Shown: piece after piece, positions 35,458 to 44,315 of the stretch
Numbering within the stretch: position 1 is the stretch's first letter
Layout: every line of letters begins with the position of its first letter
Origin: SHZI01 sp031395645
GTDB lineage: Bacteria > Pseudomonadota > Gammaproteobacteria > Steroidobacterales > GCA-2729495
Direction: 5' to 3'
Length of the DNA stretch: 64,000 bases
Assembly (NCBI GenBank): GCA_031395645.1
Contig: JANNJM010000083.1
Span: 1-64,000, forward strand
The notes under the pieces: generated by a model
Database searches by the model: none
Seen by the model: the letters and a program-made list of their open reading frames with translations, nothing else
Told to the model about the DNA's origin: nothing
Translations under genes and position numbers: made by a program

Positions 35458-36330
35458 ATGACCGACGACGATTCCGACGACCGCCCCGGCGGGACCTGGT
35501 ACGGGCGCCTGCGACGGGTGCTCAAGGGTGAAGCCGCCACCCGCAGCGATCTGCTTGATTGGCTCCGCGAGTCCCACGCTCAAACCGTGCTGGATGCCGA
35601 CGAGCTGGCCATGCTTGAAGGCGTACTGGCCGTGTCGGAAACCCAGGTCCGTGAGGTGATGGTCCCCCGGTCCCAGATGGCGGTCCTCGAACGAGATGCT
35701 CCGCGGGATGAACTGCTGAAGGCCATCGTCGAAAGCGGCCACTCCCGCTTTCCGGTCATCGGTGGTGACCGGGAAGAGGTGGTCGGAATTCTGCTCGCAA
35801 AAGACGTGCTCAGGCACTTCGTCGACACCCCGGCGGAGGCCTTCGACATCACCCGCTACATACGGCCTGCCACCTTCATTCCCGAGAGCAAGCGCCTGAA
35901 CACCCTGCTCAAGGAGTTCCGCGGCAGCCGCAATCACATCGCTATCGTCGTTGACGAGTACGGTGGCATCACGGGTCTCCTCACCATTGAGGATGTTCTT
36001 GAGGAGATCGTGGGAGAAATTGACGACGAACACGACTCCACGGAGATCGGGCCGATTCAGGAGCAGGAGCCGGGTCGGTACCAGGTGCGTGCGCTGGCCC
36101 GAATCGATGAATTCAACGCATTCTTCGACGCCGAACTGGACGACGAGAACTACGACACGGTGGGCGGCCTCGTGATGTACGAACTTGGCCATCTGCCTCG
36201 CAAAGGCGAGGCGCTGCAACTGGGTGACTTCCGTTTCCGCGTGTTGCAGGCAGACCGGCGCAGGGTCCACAGTGTCGAGGTGACGCGCGGCTCGTCGGTT
36301 CCTGCTGACGGCGACGTGGCCGCCGCCTGA
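35458..36330 (+). CDS. corC: CorC/HlyC-family CBS-domain protein
   Basis: This 290-aa cytoplasmic protein has two CBS domains (residues ~62-190; VREVMVPRSQMAVLERD, then YGGITGLLTIEDVLEEIVGE) and a C-terminal transporter-associated domain ending in QADRRRVHSVEV. E. coli CorC is linked to Mg2+/Co2+ efflux. TAGAAT (35446-35451) lies six bases before the ATG and no Shine-Dalgarno is visible, suggesting a leaderless start despite the operon-like context. lnt follows after 30 bases. Confidence 0.93.
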   Translation: MTDDDSDDRPGGTWYGRLRRVLKGEAATRSDLLDWLRESHAQTVLDADELAMLEGVLAVSETQVREVMVPRSQMAVLERDAPRDELLKAIVESGHSRFPVIGGDREEVVGILLAKDVLRHFVDTPAEAFDITRYIRPATFIPESKRLNTLLKEFRGSRNHIAIVVDEYGGITGLLTIEDVLEEIVGEIDDEHDSTEIGPIQEQEPGRYQVRALARIDEFNAFFDAELDDENYDTVGGLVMYELGHLPRKGEALQLGDFRFRVLQADRRRVHSVEVTRGSSVPADGDVAAA

Positions 36331-36360
36331 CCTGATTATCCAGCCTCCGGAAGCCCTGCG

Positions 36361-37869
36361 TTGCTCCGTCGTCTCCTGACCGTCCGCGGGCGTTTTGTCG
36401 CTGCCGGCATCGGCACCGCACTGCCACTTAGCTTCGCACCATTTGGCCTCTGGTGGCTCGCACCGCTCCTGCTGGCGGTCTTGTTCCTGCTGGTCGAGGG
36501 CGCTTCCAGCCGGGAACGCACCCTGCGCGGCTTCTGGTTCGCATTCGGCACATTTTCGACGGGGACTTACTGGGTCTACATCAGCATCCATGATTTCGGC
36601 GGCGTGGCCCCGCCGATTGCCGTCGCACTGTGCGGCGCGCTGATCTTGCTGATGGCCCTGTACGGAAGTACCTGGGGCTTTCTGACGGGACTGATCGGCG
36701 CGGGGGCGCCGGCATGGCAGTTTCTCGCTGTGCTGCCGGCACTCTGGGTCGCTGTTGAATGGGTACGTAGCTGGCTGTTCAGCGGTTTCCCGTGGCTCTC
36801 CCTGGGTTACGGCCAGATTGATGGACCACTGGCAGTGTGGGCGCCCGTCGTCGGCGTCCATGGCGTTTCGCTGCTGGTGGCCTTTGTTGCTGGCGCGCTG
36901 GCCATGCTGCTCATAGGCCCGCCGCGGAGGCGAATTGCCGGACTTGGAGCATTACTTGGGCTGGCCGTGCTCTCGGGGTTGCTCGCGGGCCGTGAGTGGA
37001 CGACTCCAGTGGGCGAAGCCATGGAGGTAGCGCTGGTCCAGGGCGGAATTTCCCAGGAACGGAAGTGGCTGCTCGAGACGCTGGAGACTACCAAGACCAT
37101 TTTCCGGGACCTCACTCTCGGTCTCGACCATGCCGACCTCATCGTCTGGCCTGAAGCGGCCATTCCCGCACTCGCCCACGAGGAACAGGACTTCCTGCGC
37201 TCCCTGAGTCAGGTCATGAAGGCCCGCGACCAGGAGCTGATCCTCGGCATCCTGACCTTCGACTTCGGCACCGGTGAGTTCCGCAACTCCCTCCTCGCTG
37301 TCGGAGCCGGTGAGGGGGTCTATCACAAGCGACATCTGGTGCCCTTCGGCGAGTACTTTCCGGTGCCGGATTTTGTCCGTAACGTGCTGCGGCTGATGAA
37401 CCTGCCCTATACCGACATCACGCCCGGTCTCGACGGGCAGCGACCGCTGCAGGCCCGCGGCGTCAAACTGGCCCCAAGCATCTGCTACGAAGATGTATTT
37501 GGTAATGAACTCCGGGATTTTCTCCCGGAAGCCGGTTTGCTCGTCAATGTCAGCAACGATGGGTGGTTTGGAGATTCGATCGCGCCTCACCAGCATCTCC
37601 AGATGGCCCGGTTCCGCGCGCTGGAGGCTGGCCGGTCCATGCTGCGCAGTACGAATACGGGCATAACGGCCGTCATCGACCCGTTTGGCAACGTCGTGAA
37701 GCAGGGGGCCCAGTTCAGGGCGGTCGTGGTCAGGGCAACTGTCCAGCCCCGACAAGGGGCAACGCCGTGGGTCCGCTTCGGGAACTGGCCGGTACTTGCG
37801 GCGTGCGGCATGCTGCTGCTCGCCGCCGCCGCCCCTGTCAGGCAGCTGCTGGTCCGGAGGAGCACATAA
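36361..37869 (+). CDS. lnt: Apolipoprotein N-acyltransferase
   Basis: Lnt (502 aa) adds the third acyl chain to lipoproteins in the inner membrane. Several N-terminal membrane segments are followed by a nitrilase-type domain whose catalytic set is intact: Glu265 in IVWPEAAIPA, Lys323 in VYHKRHLVPFGEY, Cys375 in SICYEDVFGNEL. A final membrane helix precedes a basic tail. TTG at 36361 is taken as start, with GGAAG a few bases upstream. It lies behind corC, the usual context. Confidence 0.95.
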   Translation: MLRRLLTVRGRFVAAGIGTALPLSFAPFGLWWLAPLLLAVLFLLVEGASSRERTLRGFWFAFGTFSTGTYWVYISIHDFGGVAPPIAVALCGALILLMALYGSTWGFLTGLIGAGAPAWQFLAVLPALWVAVEWVRSWLFSGFPWLSLGYGQIDGPLAVWAPVVGVHGVSLLVAFVAGALAMLLIGPPRRRIAGLGALLGLAVLSGLLAGREWTTPVGEAMEVALVQGGISQERKWLLETLETTKTIFRDLTLGLDHADLIVWPEAAIPALAHEEQDFLRSLSQVMKARDQELILGILTFDFGTGEFRNSLLAVGAGEGVYHKRHLVPFGEYFPVPDFVRNVLRLMNLPYTDITPGLDGQRPLQARGVKLAPSICYEDVFGNELRDFLPEAGLLVNVSNDGWFGDSIAPHQHLQMARFRALEAGRSMLRSTNTGITAVIDPFGNVVKQGAQFRAVVVRATVQPRQGATPWVRFGNWPVLAACGMLLLAAAAPVRQLLVRRST

Positions 37870-37895
37870 CCAGCCGGGCCGCTGGCGTTGTATCC

Positions 37896-37923
37896 TTGCG
37901 GCCCCGAGTCACCTGCCTATAGC
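37896..37923 (+). promoter_or_regulatory. Candidate leuS promoter
   Basis: TTGCGG (37896-37901) and TATAGC (37918-37923) are separated by 16 bases. The -10 ends ten bases before the leuS GTG (37934), so the leader would be about 3-4 bases long. No Shine-Dalgarno is evident. Support is by consensus only. Confidence 0.4.
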
Positions 37924-37933
37924 TGCCGGCGTA

Positions 37934-40564
37934 GTGAGCGATCTGTCCCACAGCCTTCCCGAGTACAACCCGCAGGCGGTCGAAGCCGAAGCCCAGAGCT
38001 GGTGGTCTGACCACGACAGCTTTCTGGCCCGGGAAGATGCGACTCGCGAAAAGTTCTATTGCCTGTCCATGTTTCCGTACCCCAGCGGGCGGCTGCACAT
38101 GGGCCATGTGCGCAATTACACCATCGGTGATGTCATTGCCCGGCACCAGCGGATGCAAGGCCGGAACGTGCTCCAGCCCATGGGCTGGGACGCGTTTGGG
38201 CTGCCTGCCGAGAACGCTGCGATGGCCCGGGGAGTGGCGCCCGCCGCCTGGACTCTGGACAACATCTCCTACATGCGCCGGCAGTTGCAGGCACTCGGTT
38301 TCGCTATCGACTGGAGCCGCGAGTTCGCGACCTGCCAGCCTGAGTACTACCGGTGGAACCAGTGGCTTTTTCTGCGCCTGCTGGAGAAAGGTCTCGTCTA
38401 CCAGACCACGGGCACGGTCAACTGGGATCCACTCGACCAGACGGTGCTCGCCAATGAACAGGTGATCGACGGCCGGGGCTGGCGCACCGGTGCGATGGTC
38501 GAGAAGCGTGAGATCCCCATGTACTACATGCGGATCACGGCGTATGCCGATGAGCTGCTTGACGCCCTCGATGGCCTGTCCGAATGGCCCGAGCGTGTGC
38601 GCGTTATGCAGGCTAACTGGATCGGGCGGAGCGAGGGCGTGGAAATCGCCTTTCCGTTCGATCCGCTGACGCGCGAAGCTGTCGGTGCCGATGGCGTGCT
38701 CAGAGTATTCACTACAAGAGCAGACACGCTGCTCGGTGCCACCTACTGCGCCGTTGCCGCAGAACATCCGCTGGCGACGGTCGCCGCGCGGACGAATCCG
38801 GAGCTCGCGGCGTTCATCGACGAGTGTAAGCGTGGCAGCGTCATGGAAGCCGACGTGGCGACTGCTGAGAAGCGTGGCATGGCCACCGGGCTCTTCGTGC
38901 GGCATCCGCTGTCGGACGCGCGGCTTGAAGTGTGGGTGGCCAACTACGTGCTCATGGGGTACGGCGAAGGTGCCGTGATGGCCGTGCCAGCCCACGATGA
39001 GCGCGACTTCGAATTTTCGTTGAAATATGGCCTTGCCATTCGCTGTGTGATTCGCTCGAAATCCGGCGCCTATACCGACACTACGGCGCCCTGGCAGCCG
39101 AGCTACGCCGAGCGCGGGATCACCACCAATTCCGAAGGGTTCGATGGTCTCGAGTTCCAGCAGGCCGTGGCTGCGATTGCATCCGCACTTGAGAAGAAAG
39201 GTCTCGGGCAAAAACGCATCCAGTTCAGGCTTCGCGACTGGGGTATTTCACGGCAGCGGTACTGGGGCACGCCTATTCCAATTATCCACTGCGAAACCTG
39301 CGGTGCAGTTCCGGTACCTGAAGATCAGTTGCCAGTCGTCCTGCCGGAGGATTGCGTTCCCGATGGCAGTGGCAATCCGCTCCGCAAGCGCCAGGACTTC
39401 CTTAACTGTGCGTGCCCGAAGTGTGGCAAGCCGTCCCGACGGGAGACCGACACCATGGATACGTTCGTGGATTCGTCCTGGTACTTCCTGCGCTTTCCCT
39501 GCGCCGACAATCAGCGGGCAATGGTTGATGAGCGCGTGAAGTACTGGCTGCCGGTTGACCAGTACGTGGGGGGCATTGAGCACGCGATTCTCCATCTCCT
39601 GTACTCCCGCTTCTGGACACGCGTGATGCGTGATCTTGGCTTAGTCGCGCTCGATGAGCCGTTTGCGAAGCTGCTCACCCAGGGCATGGTGCTGAACGGG
39701 ATCTACTTCCGGAAGACTGAGGCCGGCCGCCTCGTCTATTACCATCCGACCGAGGTGGACGATCAGGAGGACAGCTCGGGTCACAGGACTGTCGTGCTGC
39801 TTGCCGATGGTCAGCCCGTGGAACCGGGTGGTATCGGCACCATGTCGAAGTCAAAGAACAACGGCGTCGATCCGCAAACGCTCGTGGATAGCCTTGGCGC
39901 CGATACGGCCCGGCTCTTCACGATGTTCACTGCCCCGCCCGAGCAATCACTTGAATGGTCCGACGAAGGGGTGCAGGGTGCATCCCGTTTCCTGAAACGG
40001 ATATGGAAGGCCGTTCACGCCCATGTGGCCAGCGGGTTTGCCGGCCCTGTTGCTCCCGGTGCGCTCAATCACTTCCAGAAATCCCTGCGTCGACAGGTGC
40101 ATCAGACACTTGCAAAGGTCTCTGACGACATCGGTCGTCGGCGGACCTTTAATACGGCAATAGCCGCCGTGATGGAGTTGCTGAATGCGCTCAATCGCGC
40201 CGAGACATCGACACCGGAAGACCGGGCCGTGGTCCAGGAAGCCCTCGAGCTCACGGTGCTCATGCTCTCGCCGATAGTCCCCCACATCTGTCACCGCCTG
40301 TGGAACGTGCTTGGTCACCCTGGTGCGATCATCGATGAGACCTGGCCACTGCCCGACCCCAGTGCATTGGTCGCGGAGACGCGGGAAATCGTGGTGCAGG
40401 TGAACGGTAAAGTACGTGGCCGTGTGAGCGTGGCATCAACGGCGACCGAGGCTGAGGTACGCACCGCCGCGCTGGCAGACGGCAACGTGCAGCGCTTCGT
40501 CGACGGAAGGACGGTCCGGAACGTTATCGTGGTTCCGGGGAGACTGGTGAATGTGGTCGTCTGA
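37934..40564 (+). CDS. leuS: Leucyl-tRNA synthetase
   Basis: LeuS (876 aa) charges tRNA-Leu and edits misactivated amino acids. The HIGH region is PYPSGRLHMGHVRNYTIGDV and the KMSKS loop is GTMSKSKNNGVDP. The CP1 editing domain with its zinc Cys pairs is in the middle. The GTG at 37934 gives the N-terminus SDLSHSLPEYNPQAVEAEAQ; upstream residues in the same frame do not belong to LeuS. lptE overlaps its end by 14 bases, as in other gammaproteobacteria. Confidence 0.96.
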   Translation: MSDLSHSLPEYNPQAVEAEAQSWWSDHDSFLAREDATREKFYCLSMFPYPSGRLHMGHVRNYTIGDVIARHQRMQGRNVLQPMGWDAFGLPAENAAMARGVAPAAWTLDNISYMRRQLQALGFAIDWSREFATCQPEYYRWNQWLFLRLLEKGLVYQTTGTVNWDPLDQTVLANEQVIDGRGWRTGAMVEKREIPMYYMRITAYADELLDALDGLSEWPERVRVMQANWIGRSEGVEIAFPFDPLTREAVGADGVLRVFTTRADTLLGATYCAVAAEHPLATVAARTNPELAAFIDECKRGSVMEADVATAEKRGMATGLFVRHPLSDARLEVWVANYVLMGYGEGAVMAVPAHDERDFEFSLKYGLAIRCVIRSKSGAYTDTTAPWQPSYAERGITTNSEGFDGLEFQQAVAAIASALEKKGLGQKRIQFRLRDWGISRQRYWGTPIPIIHCETCGAVPVPEDQLPVVLPEDCVPDGSGNPLRKRQDFLNCACPKCGKPSRRETDTMDTFVDSSWYFLRFPCADNQRAMVDERVKYWLPVDQYVGGIEHAILHLLYSRFWTRVMRDLGLVALDEPFAKLLTQGMVLNGIYFRKTEAGRLVYYHPTEVDDQEDSSGHRTVVLLADGQPVEPGGIGTMSKSKNNGVDPQTLVDSLGADTARLFTMFTAPPEQSLEWSDEGVQGASRFLKRIWKAVHAHVASGFAGPVAPGALNHFQKSLRRQVHQTLAKVSDDIGRRRTFNTAIAAVMELLNALNRAETSTPEDRAVVQEALELTVLMLSPIVPHICHRLWNVLGHPGAIIDETWPLPDPSALVAETREIVVQVNGKVRGRVSVASTATEAEVRTAALADGNVQRFVDGRTVRNVIVVPGRLVNVVV

Positions 40565-41048
40565 TTCCCCTCTGCGCCCTGCGGTACTTTTCTGCGCGTT
40601 GTTACTGGGCAGCTGCGGCTTCCAGTTCACGGGTACTCGGGATTTTCCGCCGCAGATGGCGGTTATCCACATTATTGCGGTCGACCGCTATACACCGTTC
40701 TACCGCCAGCTGGTGGCCGAGCTGCGGCGGAGTCAGGTCCAGTTGACGGACGATCCGGCGAAGGCACGCACTCACGTCAAAGTCCTGACCGATGAAACGG
40801 GGCGTCGCCTGTTGTCCGTCACAGGCAGGAATGTGCCGGCGGCGTTCGAGGTGTACTACCGGGTCCGTTTCTCAGTGGATGTGGACGGTGTCGAGGCTGT
40901 CCCGGCGGAACAGCTCGCCCTCACGCGCGATTTTGCATTCGACGAAACGCGAGTGCTCGGCAAAGCCGGCGAGGAAGAGAACATCCGCCAGGCCATCGCC
41001 GGCGACCTGGTGGGCCTTGTGACCCGCCGTCTTACGGCCGTGCGCTGA
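40551..41048 (+). CDS. lptE: LPS-assembly lipoprotein LptE
   Basis: LptE (165 aa) plugs the LptD barrel that places LPS in the outer membrane. It has a lipoprotein signal with lipobox LLGSCGFQ (Cys about residue 22), then a mixed beta domain ending IAGDLVGLVTRRL. The overlap with leuS is the standard location. holA, the usual next gene, is absent; mtgA follows instead. Confidence 0.92.
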   Translation: MWSSDSPLRPAVLFCALLLGSCGFQFTGTRDFPPQMAVIHIIAVDRYTPFYRQLVAELRRSQVQLTDDPAKARTHVKVLTDETGRRLLSVTGRNVPAAFEVYYRVRFSVDVDGVEAVPAEQLALTRDFAFDETRVLGKAGEEENIRQAIAGDLVGLVTRRLTAVR

Positions 41049-41068
41049 GTCCGCGCCAGCGTCCTCTG

Positions 41069-41788
41069 GTGGCCACCCCCCGTCGTTCACCCTCGCGCCG
41101 CGTGTTGCGCTTTGGATTGCGTACCGCCGCAGCGATTCTCATAGTGACAGTAGCACTCATCCTACCCCTGCGCTGGCTGCACCCGCTAACCTCCAGTTTC
41201 ATGCTGCAGAACTGGGCGGAGCAGAGGAGCCTGTCGGCCCGGGTGCGCTACCAATGGGTGCCACGCGACCAGATCAGCCGGCGAGCCGCACTCGCGGTAC
41301 TGGCTGCCGAGGATCAGAAGTTTTTCAGTCACGCCGGATTCGATGTCGAGTCGATCCGCAAGGTCTGGAAGCGCAATGGCCGGGGCCGGCAGCTGCGCGG
41401 CGCCTCGACCATCAGCCAGCAGGTCGCCAAGAACCTGTGGCTCTGGCCGGACCGCAGCTGGTTCCGCAAGGCGCTGGAGGCCTGGTTTACCCTGTGGGTG
41501 GAGCTTCTCTGGCCGAAGGAGAGAATTCTGGAGGTGTACCTAAATATCGCCCAGTTCGGGCCGGATGTCTTCGGCGCGGAAGCAGCCGGGCGGCTGTATT
41601 TTCGCAAACCCGCAGCGGCGCTTAATGCTCCGGAAGCCGCACTCCTGGCAGCGGTGTTGCCGAATCCCCGTGTGTATCGCGTCCGGAATCCAACCCGCTA
41701 TACAACGCGCCGTCAGGTGTGGATACAGCGTCAGGCGGGTCGTCTGGGCGCTGAACTTCCCGCTGCCCGCTGGCCGGATCGGCGCTGA
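41069..41788 (+). CDS. mtgA: Monofunctional peptidoglycan transglycosylase
   Basis: MtgA (239 aa) polymerises lipid II glycan strands in the periplasm. A single N-terminal membrane anchor (residues ~14-34) precedes a GT51 domain with the catalytic Glu in LAAEDQKFFSHAGFD, then GASTISQQVAKNLWLW and the lower-lobe ERILEVYLNIAQFGPDVFGA. It uses a GTG start 20 bases after lptE. Length is typical of MtgA. Confidence 0.95.
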   Translation: MATPRRSPSRRVLRFGLRTAAAILIVTVALILPLRWLHPLTSSFMLQNWAEQRSLSARVRYQWVPRDQISRRAALAVLAAEDQKFFSHAGFDVESIRKVWKRNGRGRQLRGASTISQQVAKNLWLWPDRSWFRKALEAWFTLWVELLWPKERILEVYLNIAQFGPDVFGAEAAGRLYFRKPAAALNAPEAALLAAVLPNPRVYRVRNPTRYTTRRQVWIQRQAGRLGAELPAARWPDRR

Positions 41789-41828
41789 CCCGCTAGGCTA
41801 CCCGGACTTTTCGTTTAGGGAGAAGTTC

Positions 41829-42209
41829 ATGGCTCTGGTTGCTGTCGTGATTGCGCTGGCCCTCATCGAGTATCTCGTTTTTGGTATTCTCGTCGGCCGC
41901 GCCCGCGTACGCTGCGGTGTGCTGGCGCCAGCCACGACGGGCCATCCGGTGTTCGAGAGGTACTTCCGCGTTCAGCAGAACACGCTGGAGCAGTTGATCG
42001 TCTTCGTGCCATCGATGTGGCTCTTCGGCATGTACGTGAGCCCGCTGTGGGCGGCGGGCCTCGGTCTCCTGTTCGTAATCGGCCGGGTGCTGTACCTGAC
42101 CGGGTACGTCGAAGATCCGAAAAAGCGTGGAGCCGGATTCGGCGTGTCCTTCCTGCCGACAGCGATCCTGGCCCTCGGCGCCCTGATCGGGGCGATCCTG
42201 AGCCTGTAG
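41829..42209 (+). CDS. MAPEG-family membrane protein
   Basis: This 126-aa protein has four hydrophobic helices and the MAPEG-type segment FERYFRVQQNTLEQLIVFVP (residues ~40-59). Eukaryotic relatives handle glutathione and eicosanoids; bacterial roles are mostly unknown. The ATG at 41829 is preceded by TTAGGGAGAA. Its TAG stop lies inside the left arm of a 13-base palindrome shared with the convergent hisI. Confidence 0.88.
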   Translation: MALVAVVIALALIEYLVFGILVGRARVRCGVLAPATTGHPVFERYFRVQQNTLEQLIVFVPSMWLFGMYVSPLWAAGLGLLFVIGRVLYLTGYVEDPKKRGAGFGVSFLPTAILALGALIGAILSL

Positions 42210-42233
42210 GAGCGCCTGAAGGCGCTCCTACAG
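42204..42233. terminator. Bidirectional hairpin shared by two convergent genes
   Basis: CTGTAGGAGCGCC (42204-42216) and GGCGCTCCTACAG (42221-42233) are perfect 13-base arms with a TGAA loop. The MAPEG stop (TAG, 42207-42209) sits in one arm and the hisI stop (CTA, 42228-42230) symmetrically in the other. The TGTAGGAGCGCC motif also resembles repetitive extragenic palindromes of pseudomonads and xanthomonads. No T-run follows on either side, so termination strength is uncertain. Confidence 0.75.
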
Positions 42234-42716
42234 CTTCGTCGGATTGGACTGGCCCTGGTAGACGATTTCCGGGTCGAAGACCTTCTCTGTCTCCGTGAAG
42301 GTCAGCGGCAGCGGGCCGTCCGCCTTCGCCGCTTCGTTGCCGACGGGCACCTGCCGGTAAAAGCAGCTGCGATATCCGACGTGGCAACTGGCGCCGCCCG
42401 TGATGTCGACACGCAACCAGACGCAATCCTGGTCGTCGTCGATGAGCAGCTCGCGAATCTTCTGCACGAGGCCGCTCGTGGCGCCCTTGTGCCACAAAGT
42501 CTGGCGGCTCCGGCTGAAATAGTGGGCCTCGCCGGTCTCGATGGTGCGACGGAGCGCCTCGGCATTCATGTAGCCGACCATCAGGAGCTCGCCGCTGCTG
42601 AAGTCCGTGGTAACGGCGGCGATTAACCCCTGCGCGTCGAATTTCGGGGCCAGTTCATGGCCTTCCTCCACCTGTTCGATGGTGCGGCGCTGCGCGAAAA
42701 TGCGGTTCGGATCCAT
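42228..42716 (-). CDS. hisI: Phosphoribosyl-AMP cyclohydrolase
   Basis: HisI (162 aa) opens the purine ring of PR-AMP in histidine biosynthesis. Motifs include MVGYMNAEALRRTIETGEAH, YFSRSRQTLWHKGATSG, and the zinc part CVWLRVDITGGASCHVGYRS. It is the cyclohydrolase alone, without the HisE pyrophosphatase domain fused in E. coli, and has a longer N-terminus than typical single-domain HisI. No other his gene is nearby. TATAAT lies nine bases before the ATG (minus strand). Confidence 0.95.
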   Translation of the reverse strand: MDPNRIFAQRRTIEQVEEGHELAPKFDAQGLIAAVTTDFSSGELLMVGYMNAEALRRTIETGEAHYFSRSRQTLWHKGATSGLVQKIRELLIDDDQDCVWLRVDITGGASCHVGYRSCFYRQVPVGNEAAKADGPLPLTFTETEKVFDPEIVYQGQSNPTKL

Positions 42717-42757
42717 GCCGGCGTTATTATAGCCGCCCCGTTTCAGCGCGCCGACCT
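42717..42757. promoter_or_regulatory. Divergent hisI/cysS promoter region
   Basis: A perfect TATAAT on the minus strand (42731-42726) sits nine bases before the hisI ATG. On the plus strand, TATTAT (42725-42730) overlaps it and could serve cysS, 27 bases before its ATG. No convincing -35 elements or Shine-Dalgarno motifs were seen for either gene. Confidence 0.45.
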
Positions 42758-44146
42758 ATGTCACTGACGCTCCACAACACCCGCACCCGCCAGAAGGAGC
42801 TCTTCGTCCCGCTCCAGGATGGCCGGGTAACCATGTACGTCTGCGGACCTACGGTTTACAGCTTTCCGCACATCGGCAACGCCCGGCCAGCCGTGGTCTT
42901 TGATGTCCTGGCCCGGCTGCTTCGTACCCGCTACGAGGTTACCTACGCCCGGAACATCACCGACATTGACGACAAGATCAACAAGGCTGCTGCTGAACAG
43001 GGCGTGCCGATTGGTGAAATCGCTGCGCGCTTCACGGCGGTGTACCTCGAAGACATGGCCGCGCTAGGCGTACGGCCTCCAGACCTGGAGCCCCGGGCCA
43101 CTGAGCATGTTCCGGGCATCATCGCGATGATCTCCCGCCTGGTTGACGGCGGGCATGCTTATGCCGCCGAAGGGCACGTCCTGTTTCGCGTGCGCTCGTT
43201 TGCCGGTTACGGAGAGCTGTCGGGACGGGACCGGCGTGACCTGCTTGCTGGCGCGCGCGTTGAGGTTGCGCCCTACAAGGAGGATGCCGGGGATTTCGTG
43301 CTCTGGAAGCCGTCCACGTCCGAACTGCCCGGCTGGGAAAGTCCGTGGGGCCGGGGCCGGCCCGGCTGGCACATTGAATGCTCCGCCATGATCGAACAGC
43401 ACCTGGGGAGCACCATCGACATCCACGGTGGCGGCAACGACCTGATCTTACCCCATCACGAGAACGAGTTGGCCCAGAGTACCTGCGCCCATGGCGGCGA
43501 GCTCTTCGTGCGCTTCTGGCTGCACAACGGTTTCGTGAACGTCGACCACACCAAGATGTCGAAGTCGCTCGGCAACGTGCTGCTGGTGCGCAACCTCCTC
43601 ACAGAGGCGCCTGGCGAAGCGATCCGTCTGGCGCTGCTCTCGGCCCACTACCGGCAACCGCTCGACTGGACGGGTGAAGTGTTGTCCGAGGCCAGGCGCA
43701 AGCTGGACCGGCTCTACGGTGCGCTCCGTGACCTGCCCCGTCAGCCGGCGCTCGACCCGGCGGCTTCAGCCAGCGGCGCGGATCCGGAGTTCATCGCTGC
43801 GCTCGACGACGATCTCAACACGCCGAAGGCGCTGGCCGTGCTCTTTGATCTGGCCCGGAGCATCAATCGCTCCGAGGATTCGGGCGAACGAGAGAGCCTT
43901 GCCGCGCGCCTTCGGGCTAGCGCGGCGATCCTCGGACTTCTGGGAGCGGATCCAGAGGCCTGGTTCCAGGTGGTCGAGGTTCATGGCCTGACGGCCGAGG
44001 CCGTCGAGGGTTTGCTGGCCCAGCGGCTGGCGGCACGGAAGGGCAAGGACTTCGTAACCGCCGATCGCATCCGGGACGAACTCGTCGCCGCTGGCATCGT
44101 CATTCTCGACGGACCGGAAGGCACGCGCTGGCGTCGCGCGATTTAA
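42758..44146 (+). CDS. cysS: Cysteinyl-tRNA synthetase
   Basis: CysS (462 aa) charges tRNA-Cys. The HIGH-type motif is FPHIGNARPAVVFDV (residues ~38-52) preceded by the zinc Cys in MYVCGPTVY; further zinc ligands lie in IECSAMIEQHLG and LPHHENELAQS. The KMSKS loop is HTKMSKSLGNVLLV. Length equals the E. coli enzyme (461 aa). A small DUF2256 gene starts 7 bases downstream. Confidence 0.96.
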   Translation: MSLTLHNTRTRQKELFVPLQDGRVTMYVCGPTVYSFPHIGNARPAVVFDVLARLLRTRYEVTYARNITDIDDKINKAAAEQGVPIGEIAARFTAVYLEDMAALGVRPPDLEPRATEHVPGIIAMISRLVDGGHAYAAEGHVLFRVRSFAGYGELSGRDRRDLLAGARVEVAPYKEDAGDFVLWKPSTSELPGWESPWGRGRPGWHIECSAMIEQHLGSTIDIHGGGNDLILPHHENELAQSTCAHGGELFVRFWLHNGFVNVDHTKMSKSLGNVLLVRNLLTEAPGEAIRLALLSAHYRQPLDWTGEVLSEARRKLDRLYGALRDLPRQPALDPAASASGADPEFIAALDDDLNTPKALAVLFDLARSINRSEDSGERESLAARLRASAAILGLLGADPEAWFQVVEVHGLTAEAVEGLLAQRLAARKGKDFVTADRIRDELVAAGIVILDGPEGTRWRRAI

Positions 44147-44153
44147 AGTACGC

Positions 44154-44315
44154 ATGACTGATTTCAGGGGCAACAAACAGGCGTTGCCGAGCAAGCCTTG
44201 CATCGCGTGTGGACGCCCGATGACGTGGCGGCGCGCATGGGCAAAGAACTGGGCCGACGTGAAGTACTGCTCCTGGCGTTGCCGGGCCAACTCGAAGCGC
44301 CGCGCACCCCCATGA
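44154..44315 (+). CDS. Small DUF2256 zinc-ribbon protein
   Basis: A 53-aa frame (MTDFRGNKQALPSKPCIACG, RPMTWRRAWAKNWADVKYCS, WRCRANSKRRAPP) matches the DUF2256 pattern C-x2-C, RPxTWRR, KYCSxxCR. The four Cys (16, 19, 39, 43) probably bind zinc. Such proteins are often found beside photolyase genes. Here the TGA overlaps the photolyase ATG (ATGA at 44312-44315), indicating coupled translation. Function is unknown. Confidence 0.88.
   Translation: MTDFRGNKQALPSKPCIACGRPMTWRRAWAKNWADVKYCSWRCRANSKRRAPP

Noticed and set aside
44198..44311. 38-residue extension of the photolyase
   Set aside because: This stretch codes for the DUF2256 protein in another frame, and the ATGA overlap fixes the start at 44312.
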